Below are positions 8,695 through 16,942 of a stretch of 27,086 nt of DNA, in pieces; position 1 is the first letter of the stretch; every line of letters starts with the position of its first letter. The stretch is taken from NCBI RefSeq assembly GCF_019649055.1, contig NW_026570619.1:1-27086 (forward strand), in the 5' to 3' direction. The stretch comes from Paramacrobiotus metropolitanus. Its lineage: Eukaryota; Tardigrada; Eutardigrada; Parachela; Macrobiotidae. The notes beneath the pieces are model-generated. The model did no database searches. It had not been told where the DNA came from and saw only the letters and a program-made list of their open reading frames with translations. Made by a program: the position numbers and the translations under genes.

Positions 8695-11600
8695 ATGGAC
8701 AGATTGGAACGACAAAACTCGGATAATTCAGACTCTGAAAGTATCGGAAACCCACTAAAAGCATCAACACCTATAAGAATGGAAGGCGAATACGGTTATG
8801 ACACCTCATATGGTGAAGGATCGACGTCGTCAGTGGGAACGGCTCAGAACGAACCTGGAACAAGTCAAGGAGGTTACTATGGCGGCCAGGGGTATTATGT
8901 GTATCATGATCCGGGACAATCGACGAACTACCAGGACACGGTCAACTGGGTGCACCACGGCTCACCTGTCGGAACCCAGTATTCGGGACAAGCAACGGGC
9001 GCCCCTTATCAACCGTATTCAGGATCGTATACCCCACCGGCGGGACCATCGCAGGTGATAATGGGACCGGCAAGAATGCTGATGCCGCCACCACAACAGA
9101 CTCCACCGAATCGATTTACGGGACATGGGGGATTCACCGGAATGCTAGTGACCCCAGTACAGTCACAAAGGTCATCTCCGATATTACCGCCTTTTCCGGA
9201 GACGGGAGGCTTGTCATTGTCGGAAATAGGAGCGCCTCGCATGAGAACACCGCAGCAACTTGGAGCGCAACGATTTCACCGGAACTCGCCACAGAAAGGA
9301 GGGAGACGAGGCGGAAACCGGTTTGATTCACCACGACCGCGAGGCATATTGCCATCACTGGGCCCTAACTTGGACGAAACTGGACCAGATGGGTTACGGT
9401 TGACGCCACCAGGCGAACCTTCAGTACACGAATACGCGCCGAAACTCCCTTTGGACCTCAAAGATGATGATGCGCGTTTAAACGTGATCGTGGACAAAGC
9501 AGAAAAGTTGACAGAAGCGGACGGAAAGGCCATTCAGGACTTTAACAGGATGTGCCGTGACCTTTACAGAATTCATATGAGAGTGGAAGATGAACATGGA
9601 TGGTATGGAAAGTTGATCAGCCTGGAGGCAGTCATCAAACCATGCCACACAGCATTGAAAGAGAAAACAAAAGTGATAGAAGTCAAGCGCAAAGAATTAG
9701 CGATAAAAATTGCATCGATGTGGCAATATCATCCGGCAGTACATGGCAGGCAGTGGCCGCGGATTATCGAGAAGGTTCTGAGATACCTTAAAGTATTTCC
9801 GGAAGAGAAAATGATCCCAACGACTAGCAACGCAGGACCATCCAAGCCATTAGTCGAAAAAGCCACTTCGGTGGATGAAATGTCTGACAGTGACCTTTTG
9901 GCAACAAAGAGAAAGATTGATGCCGAATTAACTGAACGAGCAGAAAGGTCACGGGCCAGCTCGACTGCAGGATCAACACGAGGACGGACCAGTTCGGTTA
10001 CAGAACCATCCAGCGGGACCGCGAAGAGTGGAAAAAGAGTAAGGTCACCGACGATAAGCCCAAAAGAAACTGACAAGAAAGGGCAGCGAACGAAGAAGGC
10101 CACGTCAGGTAAAGCAACACCAGCTGAGCCGGCAAAGCCACAAGGCCCAGTCCCAGTGGGTAGAAAGAGTGCGCCACCCACACCGGCCGGAACAGAAGGT
10201 CAGATTCGATTCCCGAAGTGTAGAAGTTTCACTGCCAAATACACTGGCGAGGACCATAAGGAACGAAAGGTTACGGCACGTATAGTCGATAAGAAAACGA
10301 ATAAAGAGATCGACTCGTATAATCCCTTCGCGGATAGGTCAGTTAAGGACGCCATTGGGGAAGAATCAAAAACTGTGGTCAACGAGGCGTTACAGTTTGT
10401 TCCCCCGGAAGAACGTCATAATCCACGAGTTCTCATTCAGATGTTGAAGCACGTGGTATCCAAAGTTGCGACCGAAGAAGATGCATGGATCCGTATTAAA
10501 GTGGGCACAAATGACGACCACTTGGCATATACATACACCGTGGACGGCCAATTGTTGACCAAAGAGAGGACCCGCTCAAAGCCGACAGCAGATCCAGATC
10601 CAAAGAAACGGTCGTCGGATGATTATGAGTCGACCTTGAGATATACAGAGGCGACAAGCAGAAAGGTCACCCTCAGACTTTTCGCTGGTAATGGAGAAGT
10701 TGTGGAAACCATAACTGCTGTGATAGTTGACCCAATAACAGGAGACCCGGTTCCATATGCTCCATGGGATGTATCAGAAGAGAGTGCCCGTAATGCGAAT
10801 CAGGCAGCCATTGAGCAGTTATGGAATCTGATACCCGAAAGTGACCGGGAAGATCCGGTAGTCCAAGCAAGTACACTGATCAGTATGATGAGGCATCGGG
10901 CGGAGATAGATGAAGCGCATTTCCGGCTTACAAGACGCATGGAAGACGGATCGTATAAAACGGTATTTTATGACGCAAAGAAGAACCCTTTGTGGGAGGT
11001 CGCCTCACCGGGACAAACGAAAGAAACACCCCACTTGGAAATTCAGCCCCCGGCACAAGAAGGCGGAGCCGGAGAACCGGAAGAAGCGCAGGGCACATCG
11101 GCAAACGTAACTGAAACAGGAGGGGCCAGACGTTCGTTACAAAGAGTACTCGAAATCGCCCAAGGAAGTCATGACCACCTTCAGTGTGATGAACCAAACT
11201 GTGCCCACTGTAATTCACCTGGTGATGGTGAACCAGAGTCCGAAGATGAGGACTCAGCTGAAGAAGATGAAAACTCAGATGAGGAAATGGTTGATAAACA
11301 CAAAAAGCCCTTGAGAGTCGCCAAGCCGAGGAAGGCACCCAAATTGGAAGAAGCCATGAACCGCGAAAAAACGGCTAAGAAAGGCGATTTCCTGAAAAAA
11401 CGAAGGGAAGAAGAAGATAAGAAGAAACGACAGGGAGAGGAAGATAAGAAGAAAAAGAGCGGTGACGAAAGCGATAGCACGAGCACCGGGAAGAAGAAAA
11501 AGGAAGGGTCAAAGAAAAGAGACGAACCAGCGCCCCATGATGTCGAAATATTAGATGAATCGGTTGGCGAAGTTGAAGAAAGGTCATCGACACCTACAAC

Positions 11601-13134
11601 TTTAAAGAAGGTCATCCAATCAGCTACATCAAAATCAAAGGTCACTGAGCCGGACTCGCCAAAACCCAAAGGAAAGGTCATAGCGGTGAAACAAGTCGTC
11701 CCCATCGTCATTTCCGCATCCACGCCAAAAGAGCGCAAGGATAAACAAATTCGTGAAAAAGCGAAGCGGGAGACGTCCCGAGAGTCAGAAGCTTCGGAAG
11801 TGAGCCTACCAAGCACTTCGACGGTCAGTGCGAGGTCACACACGGATTCGAAGACAACCCGGTCAAGGACCACAGAACCAAGAAGCCTAGCGGAGGCCTT
11901 GGATAAAAGGAAAAAAGCAAAGAGCGAACCCGTTAAAACCAAAGGAAAGGGCAAGACAGCTATGAAAATCGATGCATTGGCAATGGTCAATTACACGGAA
12001 CCGGACGGAGAGAGTGAGTTGGACTTCACCTCGGATGAAGAATTTGATGGCCCGGACAATGATAACTTGACCACCGTCGATGAGATCATCAACGCATATA
12101 ACGGAGCGGAGAAAAATTTCACACGGATAAGAACAGCATCGGTGACATCGAAATTTAAAGCGGGCCTGAAGACATATTTGAAGAAACAGCGTCGTAGCTT
12201 CACTAAACAAAAGTTCGACGTTGTATTGGAATTTGCGCGGAACGCAGGAAAACTTATCCAGAAGCACCCGAATTTCTCGTATGAGGCCAAGCTGTTTAGA
12301 CCAGCCAGTTCGGATAAGGCGCTGACAACTCCAAATGAAGCCGTCCCAATGCGAGTAGAAAGGGCAATCGCAGGAATGACAAGCCCGTTGGGATCAACGA
12401 GCCATCGGATTAGCCAATACATTAACGCAGTCTGGAACGACGGGAATGGAATGATAAAGGAGATTGATACGTCCACTGAACGCGTGTTGCCCAAGATGAT
12501 TAAACAGAACATCCTCTCCACAACGAACGCGAATAAAGGACACCCAATTCGATACACAAGAGTCGGTTTGATACCACCGGAAAGACAGATCCACTGTCAT
12601 ATGTCTGACAGTCAGGATATGGAAAAGGTCACAGTTCCATTGAGCGGAGACCCGTCAACGCCGATATTGAACCAGATTGCACAGAAAACGGCTGAAGAAG
12701 AAGCAGCTCGGCTTAAATCACAAGCCCCGAAAGCGTCCTGGACCAGGGGACCGATGGATGACGAAGCGGAGGAAAGCGACGACGATGCTACAACAGCTCC
12801 TCCTGGACCTGCGACAGAAAAAGATGAACAGTCGAAAGGTCAAGAGACATCGCACAAACAGGAGAAAGAAAAGGTCATGCTCCCGATGGATAAGGCAGCG
12901 GCAGAAGCTGAAGCGGATTCGGCGCGACAGGTGTTTCAGAAATCACTGTTCACGCCACTAAAGGAAGTCTTCGAGAAGGAACGATCGAAGTCAGCTGGCG
13001 ATCTAAAAGGTCAAGAGACTTTGCCGCAGGAGGAAAAGAAGACAGCCGAACCAAAATCGGCGGGGTCATCATCAGGATCATTGGCAAAGCTGAGGATCGA
13101 CGAAACAGCGACAGCCGACCCAACGGAAAAGTAG
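8695..13134 (+). CDS. 1479-residue accessory protein with duplicated domain
   Basis: Starts at ATG 8695 and ends at TAG. Residues 1-250 are rich in G, Y, P, Q and S and probably disordered. Residues about 255-370 form a helical domain with conserved-looking W and H residues. After an S/T/K-rich linker come two copies of one domain, about 506-625 and 648-765; they align over a T-A-x-I-V-D strand, a helix and a P-E-x-x-R-x-x-P-x-V segment. A Cys/His group (H826, H828, C831, C836, C839) could bind metal. A long K/E/S coiled or disordered stretch (about 850-1090) precedes a second folded region (about 1100-1320) and a charged tail. No signal peptide or membrane helix is visible, so it is not an ordinary env. 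It may be structural or nucleic-acid binding. Not matched to a known family. Confidence 0.8.
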   Translation: MDRLERQNSDNSDSESIGNPLKASTPIRMEGEYGYDTSYGEGSTSSVGTAQNEPGTSQGGYYGGQGYYVYHDPGQSTNYQDTVNWVHHGSPVGTQYSGQATGAPYQPYSGSYTPPAGPSQVIMGPARMLMPPPQQTPPNRFTGHGGFTGMLVTPVQSQRSSPILPPFPETGGLSLSEIGAPRMRTPQQLGAQRFHRNSPQKGGRRGGNRFDSPRPRGILPSLGPNLDETGPDGLRLTPPGEPSVHEYAPKLPLDLKDDDARLNVIVDKAEKLTEADGKAIQDFNRMCRDLYRIHMRVEDEHGWYGKLISLEAVIKPCHTALKEKTKVIEVKRKELAIKIASMWQYHPAVHGRQWPRIIEKVLRYLKVFPEEKMIPTTSNAGPSKPLVEKATSVDEMSDSDLLATKRKIDAELTERAERSRASSTAGSTRGRTSSVTEPSSGTAKSGKRVRSPTISPKETDKKGQRTKKATSGKATPAEPAKPQGPVPVGRKSAPPTPAGTEGQIRFPKCRSFTAKYTGEDHKERKVTARIVDKKTNKEIDSYNPFADRSVKDAIGEESKTVVNEALQFVPPEERHNPRVLIQMLKHVVSKVATEEDAWIRIKVGTNDDHLAYTYTVDGQLLTKERTRSKPTADPDPKKRSSDDYESTLRYTEATSRKVTLRLFAGNGEVVETITAVIVDPITGDPVPYAPWDVSEESARNANQAAIEQLWNLIPESDREDPVVQASTLISMMRHRAEIDEAHFRLTRRMEDGSYKTVFYDAKKNPLWEVASPGQTKETPHLEIQPPAQEGGAGEPEEAQGTSANVTETGGARRSLQRVLEIAQGSHDHLQCDEPNCAHCNSPGDGEPESEDEDSAEEDENSDEEMVDKHKKPLRVAKPRKAPKLEEAMNREKTAKKGDFLKKRREEEDKKKRQGEEDKKKKSGDESDSTSTGKKKKEGSKKRDEPAPHDVEILDESVGEVEERSSTPTTLKKVIQSATSKSKVTEPDSPKPKGKVIAVKQVVPIVISASTPKERKDKQIREKAKRETSRESEASEVSLPSTSTVSARSHTDSKTTRSRTTEPRSLAEALDKRKKAKSEPVKTKGKGKTAMKIDALAMVNYTEPDGESELDFTSDEEFDGPDNDNLTTVDEIINAYNGAEKNFTRIRTASVTSKFKAGLKTYLKKQRRSFTKQKFDVVLEFARNAGKLIQKHPNFSYEAKLFRPASSDKALTTPNEAVPMRVERAIAGMTSPLGSTSHRISQYINAVWNDGNGMIKEIDTSTERVLPKMIKQNILSTTNANKGHPIRYTRVGLIPPERQIHCHMSDSQDMEKVTVPLSGDPSTPILNQIAQKTAEEEAARLKSQAPKASWTRGPMDDEAEESDDDATTAPPGPATEKDEQSKGQETSHKQEKEKVMLPMDKAAAEAEADSARQVFQKSLFTPLKEVFEKERSKSAGDLKGQETLPQEEKKTAEPKSAGSSSGSLAKLRIDETATADPTEK

Positions 13135-13180
13135 CGGTACACCGGCAAAGGAGGCTACAGATTACACGTTAGGGCCGGCA

Positions 13181-13690
13181 TTGGACGTGAATAATCGTAC
13201 ATGGAACGAAGTCCAGGCTGCGCTCCAGATTATTCGGGAAAAAGAAATGCTGGGTACGGATCTGAAAAGACAAGTCGCGATAAATTCGAACGGAAGGTCG
13301 TCACTTAACATGACCGAACGAGCCCTGAAACGAGCATATAAGGAAGGAAAGTTGGGATGTAAATACAACAAGGACAACAAAGTTGTCTACTACCTTCCGA
13401 AACAGGGTCAGGAACGAACACCCAGACTGAAAATGGAACTGGAGGCCTGGAAGATAGCCATTACAGACGTGGCTTTGGACGCCATCGGTGGTACCAACGG
13501 AGCGTCATGGAATGACCTTTCGAACTTCATGGCCGTCAATTACGAATTGGGAGAATTGAATATCGAAACTGATAAAGAGTGGATTAAGAATGCCGTCGAA
13601 GCCTTGATCGCAGACGAAGTGCTTCATATTAATCCAGATGGTCGAATTGACTTCAAGCCGTATAAACCACCGGCGAAGGAATCCGAGTAA
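13181..13690 (+). CDS. Possible tandem winged-helix protein, no proximal ATG
   Basis: About 169 codons ending at TAA 13688-13690. The frame is open from 13,094, inside the end of the preceding ORF and in its +1 frame. The codon at 13,181 is TTG, and the first in-frame ATG is near 13,247. Protein-like sequence already runs through the overlap, so this may be expressed as an extension of the 1479-residue protein. Two halves each look like a small alpha/beta unit: three helices followed by a basic hairpin (K-L-G-C-K-Y...V-V-Y-Y-L-P in the first, L-H-I-N-P-D-G-R-I-D-F in the second), which suggests winged-helix nucleic-acid binding. That fold call is inference from pattern only. Confidence 0.55.
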   Translation: MDVNNRTWNEVQAALQIIREKEMLGTDLKRQVAINSNGRSSLNMTERALKRAYKEGKLGCKYNKDNKVVYYLPKQGQERTPRLKMELEAWKIAITDVALDAIGGTNGASWNDLSNFMAVNYELGELNIETDKEWIKNAVEALIADEVLHINPDGRIDFKPYKPPAKESE

Positions 13691-13700
13691 ACGAGAGAGC

Positions 13701-13735
13701 GTAATATGCAGCGAGTAATGAACCCTGCATATTAC
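13701..13735 (+). terminator. Perfect 11-bp hairpin just after a stop codon
   Basis: Arms GTAATATGCAG (13701-13711) and CTGCATATTAC (13725-13735) are exact reverse complements around a 13-base loop, 10 bases after the stop codon of the preceding ORF. It could be an RNA stability or 3'-end signal, or a structure between cistrons. Listed as terminator only for want of a better type; no poly-T follows. Confidence 0.6.
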
Positions 13736-14029
13736 AGAAAAAGCATAAAATAGTTTAAAACGAAAGAGAAAAGTGTTATGAAAGGTCACCTGAAAGCAGT
13801 ACTAGGACTAATAGAAAAGGTCACAGTAGTCAGAGAGTGCTGATAACGTGACAAAGGTCACCATGTTACAGTGATAAGAAAAGGCAGCAGGAGCTAGGAA
13901 AGTCTCAGCTCAGTAACGGAATAGGCGTAAAAATGATAAAAAGCCTTGATAATGGATAGGAATGGAAAGGATTAACGTGGAAAGGTTATCATGATGGATT
14001 GTTTTATAATTGCAGATTGAAGAGGAAAA
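13736..14029 (+). promoter_or_regulatory. Non-coding spacer with motif cluster and splice acceptor
   Basis: About 290 bases without a convincing ORF. Three AAAGGTCA copies lie within 80 bases (13781, 13816, 13853), the tightest cluster outside coding sequence, and a near match at 13,980. The spacer ends with gttttataattgcag (ending 14015), a good 3' splice site 14 bases before the ATG of the next ORF. This parallels the tract before 8,695 and suggests a second spliced message. Confidence 0.45.
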
Positions 14030-14620
14030 ATGGCACAGAAAGGTCAAGCCACTTCGAAACGTACGGGAACGACGGCGGATATCGATCGGTTTACGGGCTA
14101 TAATCCAAAGCGTCCGGACTGTCTACGTAATAACAAAAAGGTTGATAAGAAATTTCCGTGCTACGCATGCATTCATAAGTTGGAGGACCCACATATTGTT
14201 TCACTCGTTGGGGTCTCGGAGGCCAAACGTGGGAACCTGGATGTCTTCCGCAACCTGATAAGTGCAAGGAACTACGGCAGCATCCCAGTGGAAGAGCGAA
14301 TGCTACTTGAGGATCGCTACCGAGAAGCGATCCGGAACAACGAACCCGGTTGGGATGAGACCTTAGAGCCGTTGAAGTGTCCACAAACAGACGCGTATCG
14401 AAAGAAATTTGAAGAAGATCAAGAGAAGATGCGAGTCCAGCAAATGGAAGATGAAATCAGAGCGAAAATTAATGCGGAAAATAAAAGAGCAAGTGAACAG
14501 GCCGCACGGGAAGCATTGCCCAGTACGTCGGGTTTAGCTGCACCCACGGGCATGGCCAGCCTTAATGAAGACGAAATGCAACTTGTACGACAGTCGCTCA
14601 TCATCAAATCGAGACGCTGA
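14030..14620 (+). CDS. 196-residue ORF with N-terminal Cys/His group and coiled coil
   Basis: ATG at 14030, 14 bases after a splice-acceptor-like sequence. The N-terminal part is basic, with a group C-x15-C-x2-C-x-H near residues 31-53 (P-D-C-L...F-P-C-Y-A-C-I-H) that could bind zinc. The middle is helical, and residues about 125-165 are a charged coiled coil (E/K/R/Q/M) before an S/T/G-rich tail. One motif copy at 14039 covers codons 4-6. A nucleocapsid-like or other RNA-binding role is possible from the basic, Cys-bearing N-terminus, but no family is recognised. Confidence 0.65.
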   Translation: MAQKGQATSKRTGTTADIDRFTGYNPKRPDCLRNNKKVDKKFPCYACIHKLEDPHIVSLVGVSEAKRGNLDVFRNLISARNYGSIPVEERMLLEDRYREAIRNNEPGWDETLEPLKCPQTDAYRKKFEEDQEKMRVQQMEDEIRAKINAENKRASEQAAREALPSTSGLAAPTGMASLNEDEMQLVRQSLIIKSRR

Positions 14621-14637
14621 CGAAGGACCCAGCCGCC

Positions 14638-15378
14638 ATGTCAGATGATGTGTTTAAGACACTACTCCGAGAGAAAAAGCGGCTCGAACAGGGTTTCGCA
14701 CCGGCACCATACATAAAGAAGGAAGTTGAAAGACGTATGGACGAATTACGTAAATCTCGCCGAACTGAAAGTGATGTGCTCCAGGCGCTCAGAAGTTTCA
14801 AACGGGACGAAGGTTTTATTCGACCTCGGTCGCCTCCGCATAGAGAAAGGTCACGAGGACATTCACGTGAACATGAGCGGACTTCTGAACGACAGAGAGA
14901 AAGGTCACGCGAACACTCCCGTGAAAGAACACGTGACTACCGCAATGAAAGGTCACGCGAACGTTCTCGCGATAGAGATTACCGCGGCGGAAGAGGATGG
15001 GTGCGCCATGGAAACGAAATAACAGAAATGAGTATTCAGAGGAAAATCGATACGGCAAAGATTTTGGCGGCGACGAGAGAACGTGAAGAAAAACGGCGTG
15101 CGGAGACATTCCGTACAGAGCCTGAAAAGCAAGGGCATCAGGTGCCGATGGGAGTTGCATTCCGGAATCGCAGTGTCAGAATGTCAACACCTGAAAGGTC
15201 ATGGAACAAAAGACGCGAACAAACGCGGAATCGAACGCCCGACCCACAGGATAAGAGATGGCAACAGAAGCCGCATTTTATGCGACCTTTGACTCGGGTG
15301 CAAGCAAAAGGTCATCAAGCGCTGAACGGGAAGATTCACCCCCGAAATATCAGCGAATGGAGTCAACAGTCCACGTAG
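14638..15378 (+). CDS. SR-like arginine/serine-rich protein
   Basis: 246 codons starting in a strong Kozak-like context (GCCGCCATG), 17 bases after the previous stop. Residues about 65-120 are an R-S/R-E repeat region (E-R-S-R-G-H-S-R-E-H and similar), followed by a G/R patch, like SR-protein RS domains and arginine-rich RNA-binding regions. There is no RRM. Several of the R-S dipeptides are encoded by the dispersed motif itself (14846, 14900, 14948, 15194), so the RS-like tract may have grown partly from motif insertion. A role in RNA binding, packaging or splicing control is plausible. Its last 121 bases overlap the next ORF in another frame. Confidence 0.65.
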   Translation: MSDDVFKTLLREKKRLEQGFAPAPYIKKEVERRMDELRKSRRTESDVLQALRSFKRDEGFIRPRSPPHRERSRGHSREHERTSERQRERSREHSRERTRDYRNERSRERSRDRDYRGGRGWVRHGNEITEMSIQRKIDTAKILAATREREEKRRAETFRTEPEKQGHQVPMGVAFRNRSVRMSTPERSWNKRREQTRNRTPDPQDKRWQQKPHFMRPLTRVQAKGHQALNGKIHPRNISEWSQQST

Positions 15379-15902
15379 TGGATCCAATCGTAAACGCTGT
15401 ACAAGAAGATGACTCGATGGAAGGGACCAGTTCGATCGCAGAGGCGTCTCAAGACAACGTAGCCCATCGACGAAATGTAATTCTGGACAGTGACCTTCAA
15501 CCGGCTACACCGGCGAGTAATGAACCGTCGCGGCCTGAGTCAGGAGAGCGACGTGAACCAGAAGGTCAACGTGAACCGGATAATCGTCGCCAAGCTGATC
15601 AGCGACAGAACTCCAGATTCGATAACCGACGCCCTGAAAGTATTGATATGGAATATAATACGACTGATATTGATGAACAAACGGTCGAAATTTGTCGATA
15701 TTTTGGAATTGAATCGGATTCGGTTGAAGCTAACAAAATTGGCACAATTCTGAGACAGCTGAGCCAATTCTTACTTGACCCGGGTTATGCGAAAGAAATT
15801 AAAGAGGAGTGGAACAAGGACTTTTTCGCCGGTTATTCATCCACCGCGATTCGGTACGGGACTGTTATCTCCCTATCAGACGGAATGGGCTACATAGCTT
15901 AG
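15258..15902 (+). CDS. 214-residue ORF, disordered N-terminus then helical domain start
   Basis: ATG 15258 to TAG 15900-15902, in the -1 frame relative to the preceding ORF, which it overlaps by 121 bases. Residues 1-130 are S/E/R/P-rich and disordered. From about residue 140 a folded helical region begins (E-I-C-R-Y-F-G-I...L-S-Q-F-L-L-D-P-G-Y) and appears to continue without loss of character into the next ORF, which lies in the -1 frame from about 15,887. The two probably form one protein in some copies or by recoding. A capsid-like helical domain is conceivable; not recognised. Confidence 0.55.
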   Translation: MATEAAFYATFDSGASKRSSSAEREDSPPKYQRMESTVHVVDPIVNAVQEDDSMEGTSSIAEASQDNVAHRRNVILDSDLQPATPASNEPSRPESGERREPEGQREPDNRRQADQRQNSRFDNRRPESIDMEYNTTDIDEQTVEICRYFGIESDSVEANKIGTILRQLSQFLLDPGYAKEIKEEWNKDFFAGYSSTAIRYGTVISLSDGMGYIA

Positions 15903-16768
15903 TGGACTTGAACTTATTAGATGTACCGTTGGATACAACTGACCCAATCGGGATGACACAGTTTTACTACTCAGATTATCCTGAACGACAAGAATATGTG
16001 GCTCAGTTTGTTTTACGCTATGTAAACCCGGCCTTCAAGTTGCTTGCAGCAAGAGCATCAGTAGGACTGCAAGTGGATCCTAAAGATTACGCCGCAAAAA
16101 GGATGGGGCAGAAGGTATTCGCTGCACGACTGGCACACTATAAGACACAGAACCAGTTGGTATCCAATACCATGAGAGACGATATTCCACCATTTTTCCG
16201 AGCTCATGTCGCTAAATTGGGGCAACCAATGGAACATATCAGCATAGCGCATACAGCTCGAAAGCCGCTGAAAAAGTGTAAGACACGAATGGAAAAGGGC
16301 AACTTGACACAGCGTCATGCCTCTCAAGTCGAAGAAAGGGTCAACAAAATCAAAGATTCCCTGGGCAGTGACTACGTCGAACCAGTGGACGGAGTTGAAA
16401 CGTACATCGATGAATTCCTGGTGAAGAAAAGCGACCGACGTCCGGAACGCGCCCCTAATCAGATGGGACGACGCGGTATACGGAACCAGCAGCTTCGGGA
16501 TAATCTCGCTGATGTGCAACGTCGACTAGCTAACGACCCCGATAACCGAAGATTGCGGCTCGAAGAAAATGACGCACGCCATCAACTCGAAAGGGTTAAG
16601 CGAAGTCGTCAAGGGAAAGGTCGTGGCCAGCGCGAAGTTGACCCGTCAAAGGTCATGGAAGTCGACCTGACGCAGCCAGTTGACCGCACTTCTGATCGAA
16701 ACCAACCGGAAAGTGCTAAGAAACGCCCGCCAAGAGATGGTGAGGGCGATTCAAATGAAATGGAATAG
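15809..16768 (+). CDS. Last element ORF: helical domain and basic tail
   Basis: Listed from the GTG at 15809; the first in-frame ATG is 15953. Sequence before about 15,887 is better explained by the overlapping ORF, so this reading probably starts by frame change there. The body (about residues 30-170) is helical with aromatic residues (Q-F-Y-Y-S-D-Y-P-E-R), followed by a strongly basic, R/D/Q-rich tail of about 100 residues that could bind RNA. It ends at TAG 16766-16768, and this stop codon lies within a hairpin. If gag-like, it would be unusual in sitting 7 kb after pol. Family unknown. Confidence 0.55.
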   Translation: MEQGLFRRLFIHRDSVRDCYLPIRRNGLHSLVDLNLLDVPLDTTDPIGMTQFYYSDYPERQEYVAQFVLRYVNPAFKLLAARASVGLQVDPKDYAAKRMGQKVFAARLAHYKTQNQLVSNTMRDDIPPFFRAHVAKLGQPMEHISIAHTARKPLKKCKTRMEKGNLTQRHASQVEERVNKIKDSLGSDYVEPVDGVETYIDEFLVKKSDRRPERAPNQMGRRGIRNQQLRDNLADVQRRLANDPDNRRLRLEENDARHQLERVKRSRQGKGRGQREVDPSKVMEVDLTQPVDRTSDRNQPESAKKRPPRDGEGDSNEME

Positions 16769-16793
16769 TGTTGATCGTTAGGATCACACTATT
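16764..16793 (+). other. 12-bp hairpin enclosing the last stop codon
   Basis: AATAGTG (16764-16770) pairs with CACTATT (16787-16793), and TGATC (16772-16776) with GATCA (16782-16786), leaving one bulged T and a five-base loop. The stop codon TAG 16766-16768 is inside the 5' arm. All 12 pairs are Watson-Crick. Possible roles are termination control or an RNA 3' landmark. Confidence 0.65.
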
Positions 16794-16854
16794 AAAAGGA
16801 CGTCTACGGCATTTTGTCGGTACGTTAGAAAGATGAAAACTGGTGTTGTATAAA

Positions 16855-16909
16855 GTACGTGACATGTGATATGTTAACATAAACTGTATTGTGTACTTGT
16901 TGTTTGCAG
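16855..16909 (+). other. Candidate 55-base intron in the 3' non-coding region
   Basis: A donor-like AAAGTACGT (GT at 16855), a TTAAC branch-like sequence and a T/G-rich tract ending TTTGCAG at 16909 occur in the right order and spacing for a very short metazoan intron. No transcript evidence can be seen. Confidence 0.3.
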
Positions 16910-16942
16910 CGTTTATAGCACAGAATTGCCTAAAGAAATCAT

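Noticed and set aside
9729-10181. 150-codon minus-strand ORF
   Set aside because: Lies entirely opposite an intact plus-strand ORF, with composition explained by its complement.
11181-11990. 269-codon minus-strand ORF opposite the 1479-residue ORF
   Set aside because: It mirrors the K/E/S-rich plus-strand coding sequence, giving S, F and L runs with no protein pattern; a shadow.
8695-13134. Retroviral envelope assignment for the large ORF after pol
   Set aside because: Position fits, but there is no signal peptide, no C-terminal membrane helix and no cysteine-rich ectodomain; it is charged and largely disordered.
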